Source of the DNA: Sipunculus nudus
Taxonomy: Eukaryota; Annelida; Sipuncula; Golfingiida; Sipunculidae
NCBI GenBank assembly: GCA_026874595.1
Contig: CM049306.1
Span: forward strand, 104,485,142 to 104,549,141
Direction: 5' to 3'
Length of the DNA: 64,000 nucleotides
Each line of letters begins with the position of its first letter. The stretch's first letter is position 1. The notes under the pieces were generated by a model. That model ran no database searches. It was not told the DNA's origin and saw only the letters and a program-made list of their open reading frames with translations. Both the position numbers and the translations under genes were made by a program. Positions 23,334-36,700 of this stretch are shown here, one piece after another.

Positions 23334-23345
23334 CATATATATATT

Positions 23346-23378
<33 letters not shown>

Positions 23379-23387
23379 GTATATATG

Positions 23388-23459
<72 letters not shown>
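23334..23459. repeat. (AT)n microsatellite
   Basis: Nearly pure AT dinucleotides with a few TATATGTA interruptions on the left side. Confidence 0.95.
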
Positions 23460-23460
<1 letters not shown>

Positions 23461-23542
23461 CACAAGTCAAATCGACTTGAGTAAAAATTTCATAAGATTG
23501 ATTAATCTGCACAACACTGATACATAGGCCTAAACAACAGAG

Positions 23543-24010
23543 AAAAGGGCCTACTCACCTTTAAAAAAAAGGTTGAAGTAACACGAAAAATGTCGTCTTC
23601 TTTTCATTAATAATTAGTTCCTGCTAAAATATTGCATTTAAAACGTTGGCTTACTCCTGTATACGAGTGTTAAAAAAAAGTGGACCGGGTGCGATCACAG
23701 GCGTCAACATAAAACACAGTGATACATGTTCCCACTGATTGAAACACCACATGTTGCGGGTACTCATTGACACGGGCACATACTGAACGTGTCAATTCAA
23801 CTGAGGCCCATAGCTGGACCCCGAACTATATGTATATATATATTTCGACTAGTCCTTCTTTGAGATCTGTCCACATGCGCAAAATCAGTATTCCGGTCAC
23901 ATGGCCTATATTTTTTATGGTCAACAGACATACGTGGGCTAAGTTTACTCACACGAACCATGACAAAGCGTTAAACAGCCGTATATATGAGGTACTGAGA
24001 CGGTTTCAAC
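23543..24010 (+). mobile_element. piggyBac-like MITE, second copy, interrupted by a hAT MITE
   Basis: Shares order and sequence with 25809-26305: the left end AAAGGGCC..CTCACC, the AACACGAAAAATG.CTTCTTT stretch, GCTTACTCCTGTA.ACGAGTG, GATACATGTTCCC, and the GTTAAACAG segment. It continues past the inserted hAT MITE at 24011-24440 into GTTTTGCGTTTGTAACG. I could not fix its right end. Confidence 0.55.
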
Positions 24011-24440
24011 CAGTGGCGTAAATTTATCTTCAAAGGTAGGGGGGGGGGGATGACTCACAAGGGTGGGGGATGATAGGCGTGGAGGGCAGTCAAAATTGGG
24101 ATAAAAGAGACATATTTATGCATATTTATATAACATATAATTACCTTTTATTGTCTGTGTGACACATATCAAATATATATACCAATTAAATATAAGGTTT
24201 TGAAAAAAATAAGGTATATTTTAATTCTAAACCATGTAGATATAAATATTTCATATAGTAAACTCATAAATGGAACCAGTCTATAATTCAATTTATTTAT
24301 ATATGTCATTTGAAATAAATATTTAAATGTTATTCTCTGAATAGTGGGGGGGGGGGGGATGATTAAATTGACCATCCCCTTCGCCAAAAAGTTGGGGTGG
24401 GGGGGGGGGGGTATATACCCCCCCTATATTGACGCCCCTG
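24011..24440. mobile_element. hAT-type MITE with 8-bp target-site duplication
   Basis: Starts CAGTGGCGTAAATTT and ends ATTGACGCCCCTG, imperfect inverted termini of the CAG...CTG hAT type. It is flanked by exact 8-base direct repeats GTTTCAAC at 24003-24010 and 24441-24448. The interior holds three oligo-G runs and no coding sequence. Confidence 0.85.
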
Positions 24441-24448
24441 GTTTCAAC

Positions 24449-24886
24449 AGATGGTTTTGCGTTTGTAACGTTTGTATATAAAGCAAACTCAAACGGCAAA
24501 ATACAACAAACCCTAGATTTCGTTTTACTTCGCCAAAATAACCGAAAGATCTGTCCAAATTTAGAATGATTATTATCCATCCTGTGAAAGTTATCATACA
24601 GCTAGTCCTTGGGTAAGCGCCTGTTCAAGGATACGAAGAGTTACTATATAGGCTTCACTGCTGCTTTCCCTGCATCCATCTCCTTATCACGTAAGGACTC
24701 TATTAATTCGAAGTGACCCGCCTAATGCCGTAGATCTGAGGATGGTCATAGCTAGACCAAAACTCATCCATAACCTATAGGCCAGTTGGTGACAAAGTGA
24801 TCTCGGGACTTTATATATTGATTTTAATGTGTTAATCCACTTACAAGGAAGGAAGGGTGTATAAAAAAAGGGTATTGAATATCTTA
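24449..24886. other. Intergenic, mostly unassigned
   Basis: The first 100 bases probably continue the interrupted MITE at 23543. Nothing recognised in the rest. Confidence 0.35.
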
Positions 24887-25087
24887 CAGGGGCGGATCCA
24901 GGATTTAGGAAAAGGGGGGGGGGGGTCCAACCCAGGAGACCAATGAAAATCCTAAAAAAAGGTCATCAGGTCTGGAAAAGGGGGGTCCAGACCGTAAAAT
25001 TACGTCTAAAACCCCGTAAAAAAAGTTGCTTCGGGTGAAAAAGGGGGGGGTCCGGACCCCCTGGACCCCCCCCTGGATCCGCTTCTG
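24887..25087. mobile_element. 201-bp MITE with CAGGGGCGGATCCAG termini
   Basis: Terminal inverted repeats CAGGGGCGGATCCAG and CTGGATCCGCTTCTG are flanked by the 5-base direct repeats TCTTA (24882-24886 and 25088-25092). The interior is rich in G and C runs and has no coding potential. The termini are hAT-like, but the 5-base duplication is shorter than the usual eight. Confidence 0.8.
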
Positions 25088-25092
25088 TCTTA

Positions 25093-25566
25093 CAAACGTG
25101 ACATACTGTAGTCCGTTTAGATGTCTTCTAGTTAGGTTTTGAAATTTACAAGAAAGGGAAACGATAAATGCGATATATGCGGATTAGGCTGGGTCAAGTT
25201 AATGAGCGTTCATCATTTTATATAAGTAAAAGAGTTAACATGGCCTCTACGTGTCATATAACTAGACAAACAAAAAAATACTTTCAGGTCCAGAATATCT
25301 GTATTATAAACATAAGACATGACATCGCGACGTTGTGAGATCAACAACAGATCGACCTGCATGTATTGTAAAACAAGTTTATTGTCTTATTTACCAACAT
25401 TTAATAACTGGCCTCCAAATCTGAAGTTTAGGACCATGTATGATTGTTTTAGCCCGGTATTCAATTATTTGCTTATATATATTTCTTTCAAATAAAACAA
25501 ACGAGAAAAAGATGCGTTATATCAGAGTTTAAGATATATGATCTTCTTTCATAAGTTCATTTTACT
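25093..25566. other. Intergenic, unassigned
   Basis: Nothing recognised. Confidence 0.35.
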
Positions 25567-25568
25567 GA

Positions 25569-25640
<72 letters not shown>

Positions 25641-25672
25641 TATAAATGGTATTAATATTAATAATAATAATA
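25567..25672. repeat. (AAT)n microsatellite
   Basis: About 24 uninterrupted AAT units from 25568, followed by a short degenerate extension. Confidence 0.95.
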
Positions 25673-25808
25673 ATTTAACCTTACTTTTATAACTTTTAAT
25701 TTAACTTTTGGGATTATTTTTGCTCGACGTTGACAGAAGCATGCTGAGTAATCTTTATATTAACTGTGAGCTATTTAAATCCAAATTTCCTGTGTTCTTC
25801 TATATTAA

Positions 25809-26305
25809 AGGGGCCCAATCACCTATACAGCATGTTGAGTTAACACGAAAAATGGCTTCTTTCCATTAAAATAAATCTGTACCTGCCAAAATATTGCCTT
25901 GAAACCGTTTGCTTACTCCTGTAAACGAGTGTTAAAAACAATAAACCGGGCGCGATCGCAGGTGCAAACATAAACACATTGCGTCGGGCCATGTGCTGCG
26001 CGGAGCCACAACATATGCAAAACAGGAGATGCCTTGACTAACTTGGCCCAAAAAATGTGATACATGTTCCCGCTGGCTGAAACACCGTGCGTTAGCCCTC
26101 TGGATCGGACCTTCGGCCACGCGGCCTTGTTATGGTAAACAGACTGTGTTTACCAACACGCAGGGCTATAACAAGGTGTTAAACAGTCCTATGCCAGGAA
26201 ATGAGACTGTGTGCAAGAATGCTTTTGCTGGAAACTTTTGTATAAAGCAAAACTGAACTGATAGTGTGAAAGAATAGGAATAATATTGCTCCTGATTATG
26301 TCCCT
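25809..26305. mobile_element. piggyBac-like MITE flanked by TTAA
   Basis: Termini AGGGGCCCAATCA and TGATTATGTCCCT are inverted repeats, with TTAA on both sides (25805-25808 and 26306-26309), the target site of piggyBac elements. No transposase is present. A second copy is at 23543. Confidence 0.7.
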
Positions 26306-26309
26306 TTAA

Positions 26310-26939
26310 ATGATATTTATAAAAAAAAGAGAAAATGAAGATGCCTAAGCCGAGCTTTACGTATTTAATGTGCCTGTTTTTAGGACTACTTTGATTTTAA
26401 GCAGTATCCAGTATAATCTTAAATCTACAATATATAATTATATATACCTAATACATTCTTATTCACAATGCATTTCTTTTCAGACGCGATTGGACATTCG
26501 CACTTTTTAAAAATTGTTAGTTGTCCGCTATAATGGTTCTCGAACGGTAACATATGTGGGGTTTGATAACGGGCCGAGACATTTTGAGACCTATAAATGT
26601 TTCTCATGCAATCATCCATTTTTGTTTTCATCTTGCAACAATTTTTTTATTCAATGTAATCTCTCATTTTTTTTTAACATACATGGATATTGTTTAAATT
26701 TCAGGCTTTCAACAGAAAAGAATATAGTTCTAACCTTTTTCAATATGTGTGAAAGCAATTATCTCTCAAACACAAACAATTTTTTTAACAATAATCCAAA
26801 GCGCACTCATCTTTTAAATTTTCAAAACAGCCTATATATAGGGGCTGTATCAAATACCAGTCATTTACTCTTTCTGTAATTTCAGTGTTTTTGCGAATGA
26901 CATATATATCCGTTTGAACGGAATAGGCTGATATTGTTG
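26310..26939. other. Intergenic, unassigned
   Basis: AT-rich. Open frames on both strands here lack conserved motifs. Confidence 0.35.
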
Positions 26940-26941
26940 GT

Positions 26942-27065
26942 ATAATAATACTAATACTAATACTAATACTAATACTAATACTAATACTAATACTAATACT
27001 AATACTAATACTAATACTAATACTAATACTAATAATACTATTACTTATAATAATAATAATAATAA

Positions 27066-27096
<31 letters not shown>

Positions 27097-27255
27097 AAAA
27101 ACAAGAACAAGAAGAAGAAGAAGAACAACAACAACAACAACAAAATGAACAATTACAACAACCACAAAATGAACAATTACAACAACCACAAAAGCAACAA
27201 CCACGTGCAAGAACAACAACAATTATATTAACAGCAACAACAATAATAATAAATA
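26942..27255. repeat. Compound trinucleotide/hexanucleotide microsatellite
   Basis: (TACTAA)n at 26945-27033, then AAT, AAG and AAC triplet runs to about 27250. The + strand is strongly A-rich with few Ts in the right half. The long Ile-Ser frame on the minus strand is a product of the repeat. Confidence 0.95.
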
Positions 27256-27744
27256 ATAATGGAACATTCAAACTGAATTTTAATATAAGATTATAAAATA
27301 TGTGTTTTTTTTTCTTACATCAAGAAAATAGGTTAAATAAAAGTTTCTCGCGTTTCGAGTTGGGATTCACCCCTTTGCGTTTGACATAGCATCGGTGTGT
27401 TTGATACGAATATATTAGCCCTGCCTGGGCTTTAGTATTTGCGGTTTCTAATACAATACTTAAAATAAAACGTGATTCCATGTACCGATAGACTTAACGC
27501 AGTACCAGCTCTTATCACTAACAGTCGGCCAGGGACAATTACTTTAGTAATATAATTAACCGCGAGATGGTATACCTGTTATGAACTTTGCGACACAGCA
27601 AAGTTTGATGACTGTTATTGTTAATGGGAGGAATTATGTTTTAACCATTACATCGACTGGACCAGTCTACCACTATATGCGCCCACCATCGTGTGGATGA
27701 AATTCTGGGCCGAATGAAGTGAATACATTCACAGGCAGGGCAAA
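27256..27744 (+). promoter_or_regulatory. EXOC4 upstream region and probable 5' UTR
   Basis: Less AT-rich than its surroundings, with several CpGs (27640-27780). No TATA box at a convincing position. The start codon sits in GCAAAATGGC, with a purine at -3 and G at +4. The transcription start cannot be fixed from sequence alone. Confidence 0.4.
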
Positions 27745-27780
27745 ATGGCTGAAACAACGAAAACGCCCCGCAAAGAAACC
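27745..27780 (+). CDS. EXOC4: EXOC4 exon 1
   Basis: 12 codons ([12 protein letters not shown]) from the ATG to a GTACGT donor, phase 0. Reading on through the donor soon meets a stop. A short charged N-terminus is typical of this family. Confidence 0.8.
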
Positions 27781-30700
27781 GTACGTTTTTCTGTCTTACT
27801 TGACCCTGATTTTTGGAAAATTTGTGATAAAATCCTGGCACGTTTTTTACATTTTGATTATCTTTGCAGGCGGGGCTTCTGATGGCCATAGTCCGAACAA
27901 TCTCTTCCAGGTAGGTTTATTACTTGTATTATCGCTCATATTCCAAGATTTGTGAGCACGCCCACTTCATCTGTCATGTTTGTTGACATTTTAACCGATT
28001 TTAGCTTTGATCTCTCGGCTCATGACTTAACAGTAAATAGCCGAAGTCTTGACTGATATACATAATTAAACCAGCTGACAACCAATCCCGCTGAAGGGTG
28101 AATGAAATTAATGAAATGAATAATTTGGGATAACAAATTTTGTTAAATTAAATTTAAAACTTCCATTTATTTATTTTTATTATTTATTTTTTACCAAAAT
28201 TCTATTATATACATAGTCAGGTGATTTATGTTCAAGATGATATATGTTCTTGTTGTGTTCTTGTCACAGTTAAATATACCAGAATAAACCCAGTTAACTG
28301 GATGATTGTAAAAATGTTTATTAGTTTAATTTGAATGTTTCAGTATGGTATTAACAAGAGCCATGTGACTGCATTATAACTGATGTTAATGGTGATCTGG
28401 TAATGGGAGATTTTTGTTTATCCAAATGTGTATTGAAATGAAGTCTGCTGATACATTCATGCTGTATGTAATTATTAAATATCTATAATACTTATTAGAG
28501 AAAATGGTTAAGTAATCTTGATTTGTACCTATAAGGAAAGGACCCAAAAATTGACAAATCCGGGAAAGCATTACTGAAGATTGTTTATTTATGTAGAAAT
28601 GAGTGGTGTGCCAATTAATCTGATATATTGATGGTGAGTCATTTTTTTTCATAATCAAAAAAATTAAATGCAGATTTGCATAATTCAATGATAATTGATC
28701 ACAAACAATTGTTTATGCACATGCTTTTGGACTACATGTATATTTTGTGTATTTTTATATTATCAGTGCTGATTTTGAGCAGAGAGAGAAAGAAAAAGCC
28801 CGGCTAGAGAAGGCATTCAAAGAAAGTGACAAAAGACTTGATGGACTCATATCAGGTATTGTTCATAAAAATATATATTGTAGAGTAGTAAGAGCTTTTA
28901 TGAACATAATGATATCATGAAATCAGGACAGTCTGGATATTGTAAATGAACAGTGTGTATTCAAACTCAAATTCCTGGTTTATAGGTAGGTTTTGTTATT
29001 ATATTAATCAGAGTGATACATGATAATAAAGTAATTAAGAAAAAAATCTGTTTAATTATTGATAAGATATTAAATTATTCATAATGCATAATAATGCTTA
29101 TTTGCTGAATATTAGTGAAACAAATGATAAGAGCATGCTTTATTGTTTGATTTGTGTGCATACAAAACAATTTATTTAGTGTAGGGCTATTATTTATACA
29201 TGGAATCTTGTGAATTTTAGTGCATTCAGATGACCTGACAGCCATTCTCCAAGCATTTACAGCAATCTCTAGTCGGGTGACAGGTATGTTATGACCACTT
29301 CAGGAATAATCAGTTATAATTAGTGTGTTCAGACATTAAAAGACATTGTTTCAGTTTTAAAATTAACAGTCCAAATATCACAAATACAAATAATTTGTCA
29401 TAAATACAAAGAATTTGGTTCATTCTAACATATGTCACTTTTATTATGCAAATTTTTAAGGGAATCCACCCTATCCAATAACCCAAAATGTAGCTGACAG
29501 TCATGAACTATAAAAACGCTGACATATTGAAGATGGGTAAACACTAAATGAAAATGTGTCATATGTTCAGTTTGCATCATGGGTGGGTACTAGAAGGATT
29601 TATTAATGACTCCAGACTCCCAGCAAAGGATCCGAGCCATCAAAGACAACCTCCAGTCATGTAAGAACCTGCTGCACTGTAAACGTGATGAGCTCCGCCG
29701 GCTGTGGATTGAGGGCATCGAGCACAAAACAGTGGTGGGGATGCTGGATCAGATGTAAGTACTGGTACAGTCAGGCTCCTTGAAATGCTGGATCTTATGA
29801 GATTAATAACACTTCCTAGAAATGCTGGATTATATTTTAGAAATACTACATTCAAGTCCTCAAAAATGCTGGATTAGATATGATTAATAACACAGCCAGA
29901 TTCCTAGAAATGCTAGATGTAATGTGAGTAATAACACAGTCAGGTTCCTTGAACTGCTGGATTAGATTCAAGAAGTACTATAGTCAGGTTCCTAGAAATG
30001 CTGGATCAAATCTCAGTTGTGGTACAGTCAGGTTCCTAGAAATACAGGATAAGATGTGAGTAAAGAAACAGTCAGATTCCTAGAAGTTCTTGAATTATAC
30101 TTGAGTATTGGTACTGTCAAATTCCTAGAAAAGCGAGATCAGGTATGAGTAGTGAAACAGATTCCTAGAAAAGCTGGATCAGGTGTGAGTAATGAAACAG
30201 ATTCTTAGATATGCAGGATCAGATGTTAGTATTGGTACAGTCAGGTTCCTAGAAATTTGAGATCAGATGTGAGTAAATGTAAAGTCAGGTTCTTAGAAAT
30301 ACTGGATCAGATGTGAAAAATAAATGCCAGGTTACTAGAAATGCTGGATAAGATATGAAAATTATAGTCAGTTTCCTAGAAATGGGTTAGATGGGAGTAT
30401 TGGTAGTGTCAAGTTCCTAGAAATGCTGGATTAAATGTGATTTTTGAAACGGTTAGATTCCTAGAAGTGCTGGAATTTATTTAAGTATTGGTATTGTCAT
30501 TTTCCTAGATATGTTGGATGAGATGTATATATTGTTACATTCAGGTTCCAAGAAATAATTGATCACAGTTGAGTACTGGTACAATGAATTTCCTAGAAAT
30601 GCTGGGTCAAATGTGAGTAAATATTTAATGAGTTTCCTAGAAATGCACAATCAGATGTGAGAACTGGTGCAGTCAGGTTCTAATTAATGGTGGATCAAAT

Positions 30701-33700
30701 TGGAGTAAATGTAAGTTAGAGGGACGTATTTCCTAGCCCTATATATTATCATATAAGGTGCACATGTTGGGTGCAATGGAAAAGTTTTTTCTATCGAGTG
30801 TTTGGCATCATGTTATACATCAAACTCAAGATCAACACCTGAAATTTTATTTGAGAAAAATGGGGAGTTAAGTATCTCATTTTTCCGCAAGAGACCAGCT
30901 TCTGAAGTTTACTATAGTGCACCACAGATGTCGCCACCTGCCAAGCCATGCCCACACCACCAGCACTGACACATTCAGTCTCCTCAAACAGCACAAAAAA
31001 TAATGACTACCTCTGAGAAAAAAAATTATTAAAAGTCTCCTGTTTCCCCCAATCTGGAACCAATATATTTTTCCTCATACATTTTAATGCCTAACATTCT
31101 CTGCTGCCCTACAATATTTAATGCCTGCACACTCTTGACACCACAAAATGGGCTGACCTTGACCGGACCTGGAAATAGGTTGCTCTAACCTGTAAACTTA
31201 GGTTGCTAGAAATACTGGATCAGATGTGAATAATAATACAGTCAGATTCTTAGAAATACTGGATTAGATGAGAGTTATAATGCAGTCAGGTTCTTAGATA
31301 TGCTGGATCAGATGAGTATAGTAACATTCAAGTTCCTAGAAATGCCAGATCACATGTGAGTATTGTTACAATCAGGTTCCTAGAAATGTTGGATCAAATG
31401 TGAGTACTGGTAAATGTTAATTCTGATTCCTAGAAATGCTGTATCAGATGTGAATGGTAATTCAGTAATATTCTTAGAAATGCCAGAATAGATGCCAGTG
31501 AAGTAAAGTCAGATTCCTTGAAATGCAATTTCAGAGGTGGATGGTGTTTTAGTGAAATATTTCTAGAATTATTGGTTATAAAAAGAAATAATAAAAATTC
31601 AGCCTACTACAGGTTCTGCTCCAGATTTCTCAGAAAAGTAGATTAATATTGTACATAAATTGTCTGTCTGGTCATTTACTCTGCCACAGGCATCTTAATG
31701 CACATGGTTGATGTTGCTACTTTCACTAGACCTCATATTTATTGGTTTCAGTGAGAGGATGCGAGATGTACCTGAGAGACTTCAGGGATACCTGGAAAAG
31801 AAGCACTACCTTCATGCCACAGATCTCCTTGTACAGTCAAGTAAGTGTTCCATCGTTGCAGTTCATTAGGTTTCATTAACCTTTATCTCAGGTTAATCAG
31901 AGGAAAATTGGAATATATTACAAAACACTACTAAATTACACTCTTTTCTCAAGGATTATTTTAGGTTATATATTTTAAGAGGCATTATTATTTAAAAGTA
32001 ATGCTTATTTGTTGTTCAAATTTAGTTGTTTGAATTCTATGCTAAGTTGTGCTCAGTACTGGTGATTTGAAGGTAAATTTAACATTTTTATCTGACAAAA
32101 GTTTGTTTGTTCAACAAGAGAGGTATTTGTTGATATCAAGCATTCAGCCAACTCCATACACAAACACATACTCCATATTACAAATAAAATTTTGTCGATG
32201 TTAGAACTCTGAGTGAATCCCTGTAAAAAGTGTTACTTAATTAGTAATATATGTAGTTAGTTTACAGATGTACAACCCTAAAATATAAGAAACCCCAAAT
32301 ATGGTTCTAATTAGTTGAAAACGACATTTACAGTGATATGACAATATAATTTGTGCTATAAAGAATGAGTCCTTGTGGTATAACAGGGTAAGAAAGACCA
32401 TTCAGATACATGTAGTTGTAGTACATTGAACAGAGGTATAATTCCTGATTCCGTGATTTCTGTTGTAGTTGCCTTACTGGAAGGAGACCTGGCTGAAGTT
32501 GATGCTCTCAGAGACATCAGAGCTGAGCTCAGCAACAAAATCGTGGTAAGTTATTGTAAATATAACTGTCTATACTGTCAACAGCAGTCATCTGACTAAG
32601 TCAAGACATTTGAACTTAGTTATTACAGCACCATAACTCTTGAAGGCTTCATGATTGCGGTTAGCTGTTAAAATCAGTGTCTAGAGTCATAAGAGCATTA
32701 CTATATTAAAGCATACTTTGAGAGGTTACTGTCACAATCCAGAATTCCATGACTTTATGGCAGTAATTTGCTTAATAGACCTAAGAATAAAATCTTATAC
32801 TGTCATAACTAATGTAAACCATCCTGTCTCAGTGTGTCACTGTATACTCTGAGAATACCTTGCATCTGAAGTGTGATTTGTTATGTTGCATGCTGTGATT
32901 TGTAATTTTGCCTCTTGATTAGCAGCATATGCATATTCTCAGTTAATGTGAACAAATTTTTCCTATGAACAGGTGATCTCATTCATTGGCATTTGTGTAG
33001 GCAATGATAAAGAATTATAGTTTGGGGGACTCTTTGCACTGTTTACATGTTGAATTCTGGCCTCAGCACCATAATTCAGCTTATTTACATGTGACAGGTA
33101 AAGAAAAAACTCAATATCTGAGACTCTGTGTATGTATATAAGTAAAAATGTAATATTAAAGTTAAAGATAGATGGACATGTTCAATTGATTATAAATTTG
33201 AAATAGTCATAGTTAGCTGTGGGACTGGACTTGACTGAAGTTAATGAGAGAAAATCTGTCTTCCTGTGGTGACTGGGACCAGTTTACTGGTGTAAAATGT
33301 GGAGGGCCAGGTTTCCTTGACTATGTGTAAGCAACAGTTTGTGGTGTCCTTTGCAGAATTTTATTTACATAAACAGATTTTTTGAGTGATGTCATCAGTG
33401 AAGTTATTGTTATTAGCGTATATCTGCCACAGTTAATAAACCCATATGTTAATCTTTACAAAAAGGTATAGAGGGTCCGACCAAACTCTTATTTGACAAA
33501 TAATCCAGCAATTTTTAGTAGTTTGTAATGTTTCCAATTACAGTGAAACCTGTCTAAAGCGGACAGTCAAGGGACTGAATCATTTTGTCCTTAATAGTGC
33601 GGTGTCCTTATTAGGCAGGTTGACCTTGGTTGATAACTGAGGGATTATAAATAAAGACAACGAACAGCTGCAATAACGTGTTTATTGTATTATATCAGAT

Positions 33701-36700
33701 TTCATGTATATGTACAACATATTCAAGCACACATCATGCATTCAATATTCATATACAAACTGTGATTATTGTATCCTCCAAAACGAAGTTTTGCGGATAC
33801 TATGTTTTTGACCGGGTTCTTCTGCCGCCGCCGTGTTCGTTTCCGGAGAACTCCTCTGAGACTACTGGATAGATTTTTCCGAAACTTACACAAATTATCG
33901 GGTCACATGTGAACTGGTGCCTAACCAAGTGACCTTGACCTCTGACCTTTTGTCTCTGCCCAGCGTCCGTTTGTGCGTCTGTTTCCACACATAAACCCAT
34001 AATCTCAGGAACCGTTTGACCGATCCGGAAAAATTTTTTACACAAATGTGGCCCTGGGATAGCTTTATAACATACACAACAAAAGGTGGCGCCACCTACA
34101 ACCATGTTTGCACAGTGTCCATCTGTTCATCTGCCTGGGGTTAAAATCACTCATATCTCTGCAGTGGTTTGACTAATTCACCTAAAATCTGGCATGCTTA
34201 TACATCCTAGATAGCTTTCTCGATTTAATGACAGGTGGCGCCACCTACATTCACGTTAAAGCTCCACACATAAACCCATATATCTCGGGAACCGTTTGAC
34301 CAATCCGGAAAATTTTTTTACACAAATGTAGCCCTAGGATAGCATTATAACATACACAACAAAAGGTGGCGTCACCTGCAACCATGTTTGCACAGTGTCC
34401 ATTTGTTCATCTGCCTGGGGTTAAAATCACTCATATCTCTGCAGTGGTTTGACTAATTCACCTAAAAATCGGCATGCATATACATCCTAGATAGCTTTCT
34501 TGATTTTATGACAGGTGGCGCCACCTACATTCACGTTAACGCTCCACATATAAATCCATATATCTCAGGAACCGTTTGACCGATCCTGAAAAAAATTTTA
34601 CACAAATGTAGCCCTGGGATAGCTTTATAACATACACAACAAAAGGTGGCACCACCTACAACCATGTTTGCACAGTGTCCATTTGTTCATCTGCCTGGGG
34701 TTAAAATCACTCATATCTCTGCAGTGGTTTGACTAATTCACCTGAAATTTGGCATGTGTGTACATCCTAGATAGCTTTCTTGATTTTATGACAGGTGGCG
34801 CCACCTAAATTCATGTTAACGCTTCACACATAAACCCATATATTTCGGGAACCGTTTGACTGATCCGGAAAAAAAATTTTACACAAATGTAGCCCTGGGA
34901 TAGCTTTATAACATACACAAAAATGGTGGCGCCACCTGCAGCCATTTTTGCACAGCGTCCATCTGGTTGTCTGCCTTTGGTTAAAATCACTCATATCTCT
35001 GCAGTGGTTTGACCAAATTACCTGAAATTCAGCATGCTTATACATCCCACATAGCTCTCTTGATTTTATGACAGGTGGCGCCTCGTACATTCACGTTCTC
35101 GCTGTAGACATCCATGCTTATATCTCCCAACTCATTCAACCACACAGGAAATTTTTTTTACACAAATGTAGCCCTTGGATAGCTTTATAACATACACAAA
35201 AATGGTGGCACCACCTGCAGCCATTTTTGCACAGCGTCCATCTGTTTGTCTGTGTGGGATAAAATCACTCATATCTCTGCAGTGGATTGACTTTTCCACA
35301 TGAAATTTTGCTTGTGTATATATCTTGGATAGTTTCTCGTTCAAATAACAGGTGGCGCCACCTACAATCATGTTTATGTGGCAGAGATCCATTCTAATAT
35401 TTAACACATGTAACTCTATATCCCCTTGCCACTCAATCCATGCCTCACTTCACCCGTCCTTCTCTGATTTTGGCGGATACACGTAGTTGCTTGTCGACTA
35501 CCCGTATTCTAGTTTTTACATATCTCAAGTAGTGAACAATATATAGAGAAAAGTCTTTGAAGACATCAGTAAAAACAAAGTTCATATACTCGCGTACGCT
35601 CTCTTTCGCTGATTCACATAGTCGAATAAGCTTGACATTCTCAGATAGCATAAGCTCCCGCCCAGGAGTACGTGTGTAGCCACCTGGTGGCATTGCCTAA
35701 AACTCTCCTTGTTCAGCTGTCCAAATGCGATAATCTCAAAGATAATGACGACGTTGATATTGCGAAGATTGTAATGGTTACGAACCTGGGAACATTCGTT
35801 TTTATAGGTGAATGTAACTTTAGGCTAAAATAATTTTCTTTGATGATGGTTATTTGGTTTGATTTGCTTTAATGTTGAAGGCACCCGAGATTAAACAAAC
35901 CCCAAGGAGCTTGTGCATGGCGACACAGTACAAACGGCTAAGGAGCGAGCAGATGTTTGACACTGAGCAGACTGGTTTGAGATATACTGGGCAAAACTGA
36001 TAGATTAATATCAAACAGCCTGCTATGGCTAATTTTACAGTTAGATATTGCGTGGTGTGATCAGGGACGCTTGGGAAATTGGTAGCCGTTTAATCAATTT
36101 ATTGACCCCGCTGTCGAGCGAAAAAGATGCAGCGTCGCAACGTGTAAATGATCAACCGTGGAATAAAGTGACACGATGTTTAATTGCTTCATATAAGCTG
36201 TGTTTAACTTAGGAGCACATCACACCGTGACATGAGCACGGACACGCATTAAGGTAAAAACTGGGGATTGCATTATGATGATGGTGCCCAGGGATATTGA
36301 TCAGTGTCTGCCGGAGGTGACGTATCGTGTCCTATTTGTCAGGTTCATTTACTCTTAGAATGTTGGTTTGAGTTGAAATCTGCTGTCTGTTGTCCGCAAT
36401 AGTGAGGTGTCCGCCTTACAGAGGTTCCGCCTTTACATAACATATAAGGAATTTTGTAGGGACTTAACTGTCTTGTCCGTTTTAGCCAGTTGTCCGCCTT
36501 AGTGAGGTATCCCTTAGATACAACTTTTCACTGTATTTGAAATGAAATTTGGCAAAAGCATGCAGCGTGGTTAAAGAAATGGTTGCTGAAGTTTTGGGTT
36601 GGATCAGTTGAATGTAAATGTGGTTCTGGATCATGAGCTAGCCAAATTTACAACAAATTTGCCATTTTGTTATCCTTTCACACTCTCTCCAGAATAAATA

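Noticed and set aside
26785-27222. Minus-strand frame with Ile-Ser and Leu/Val repeats
   Set aside because: Direct product of the compound microsatellite.
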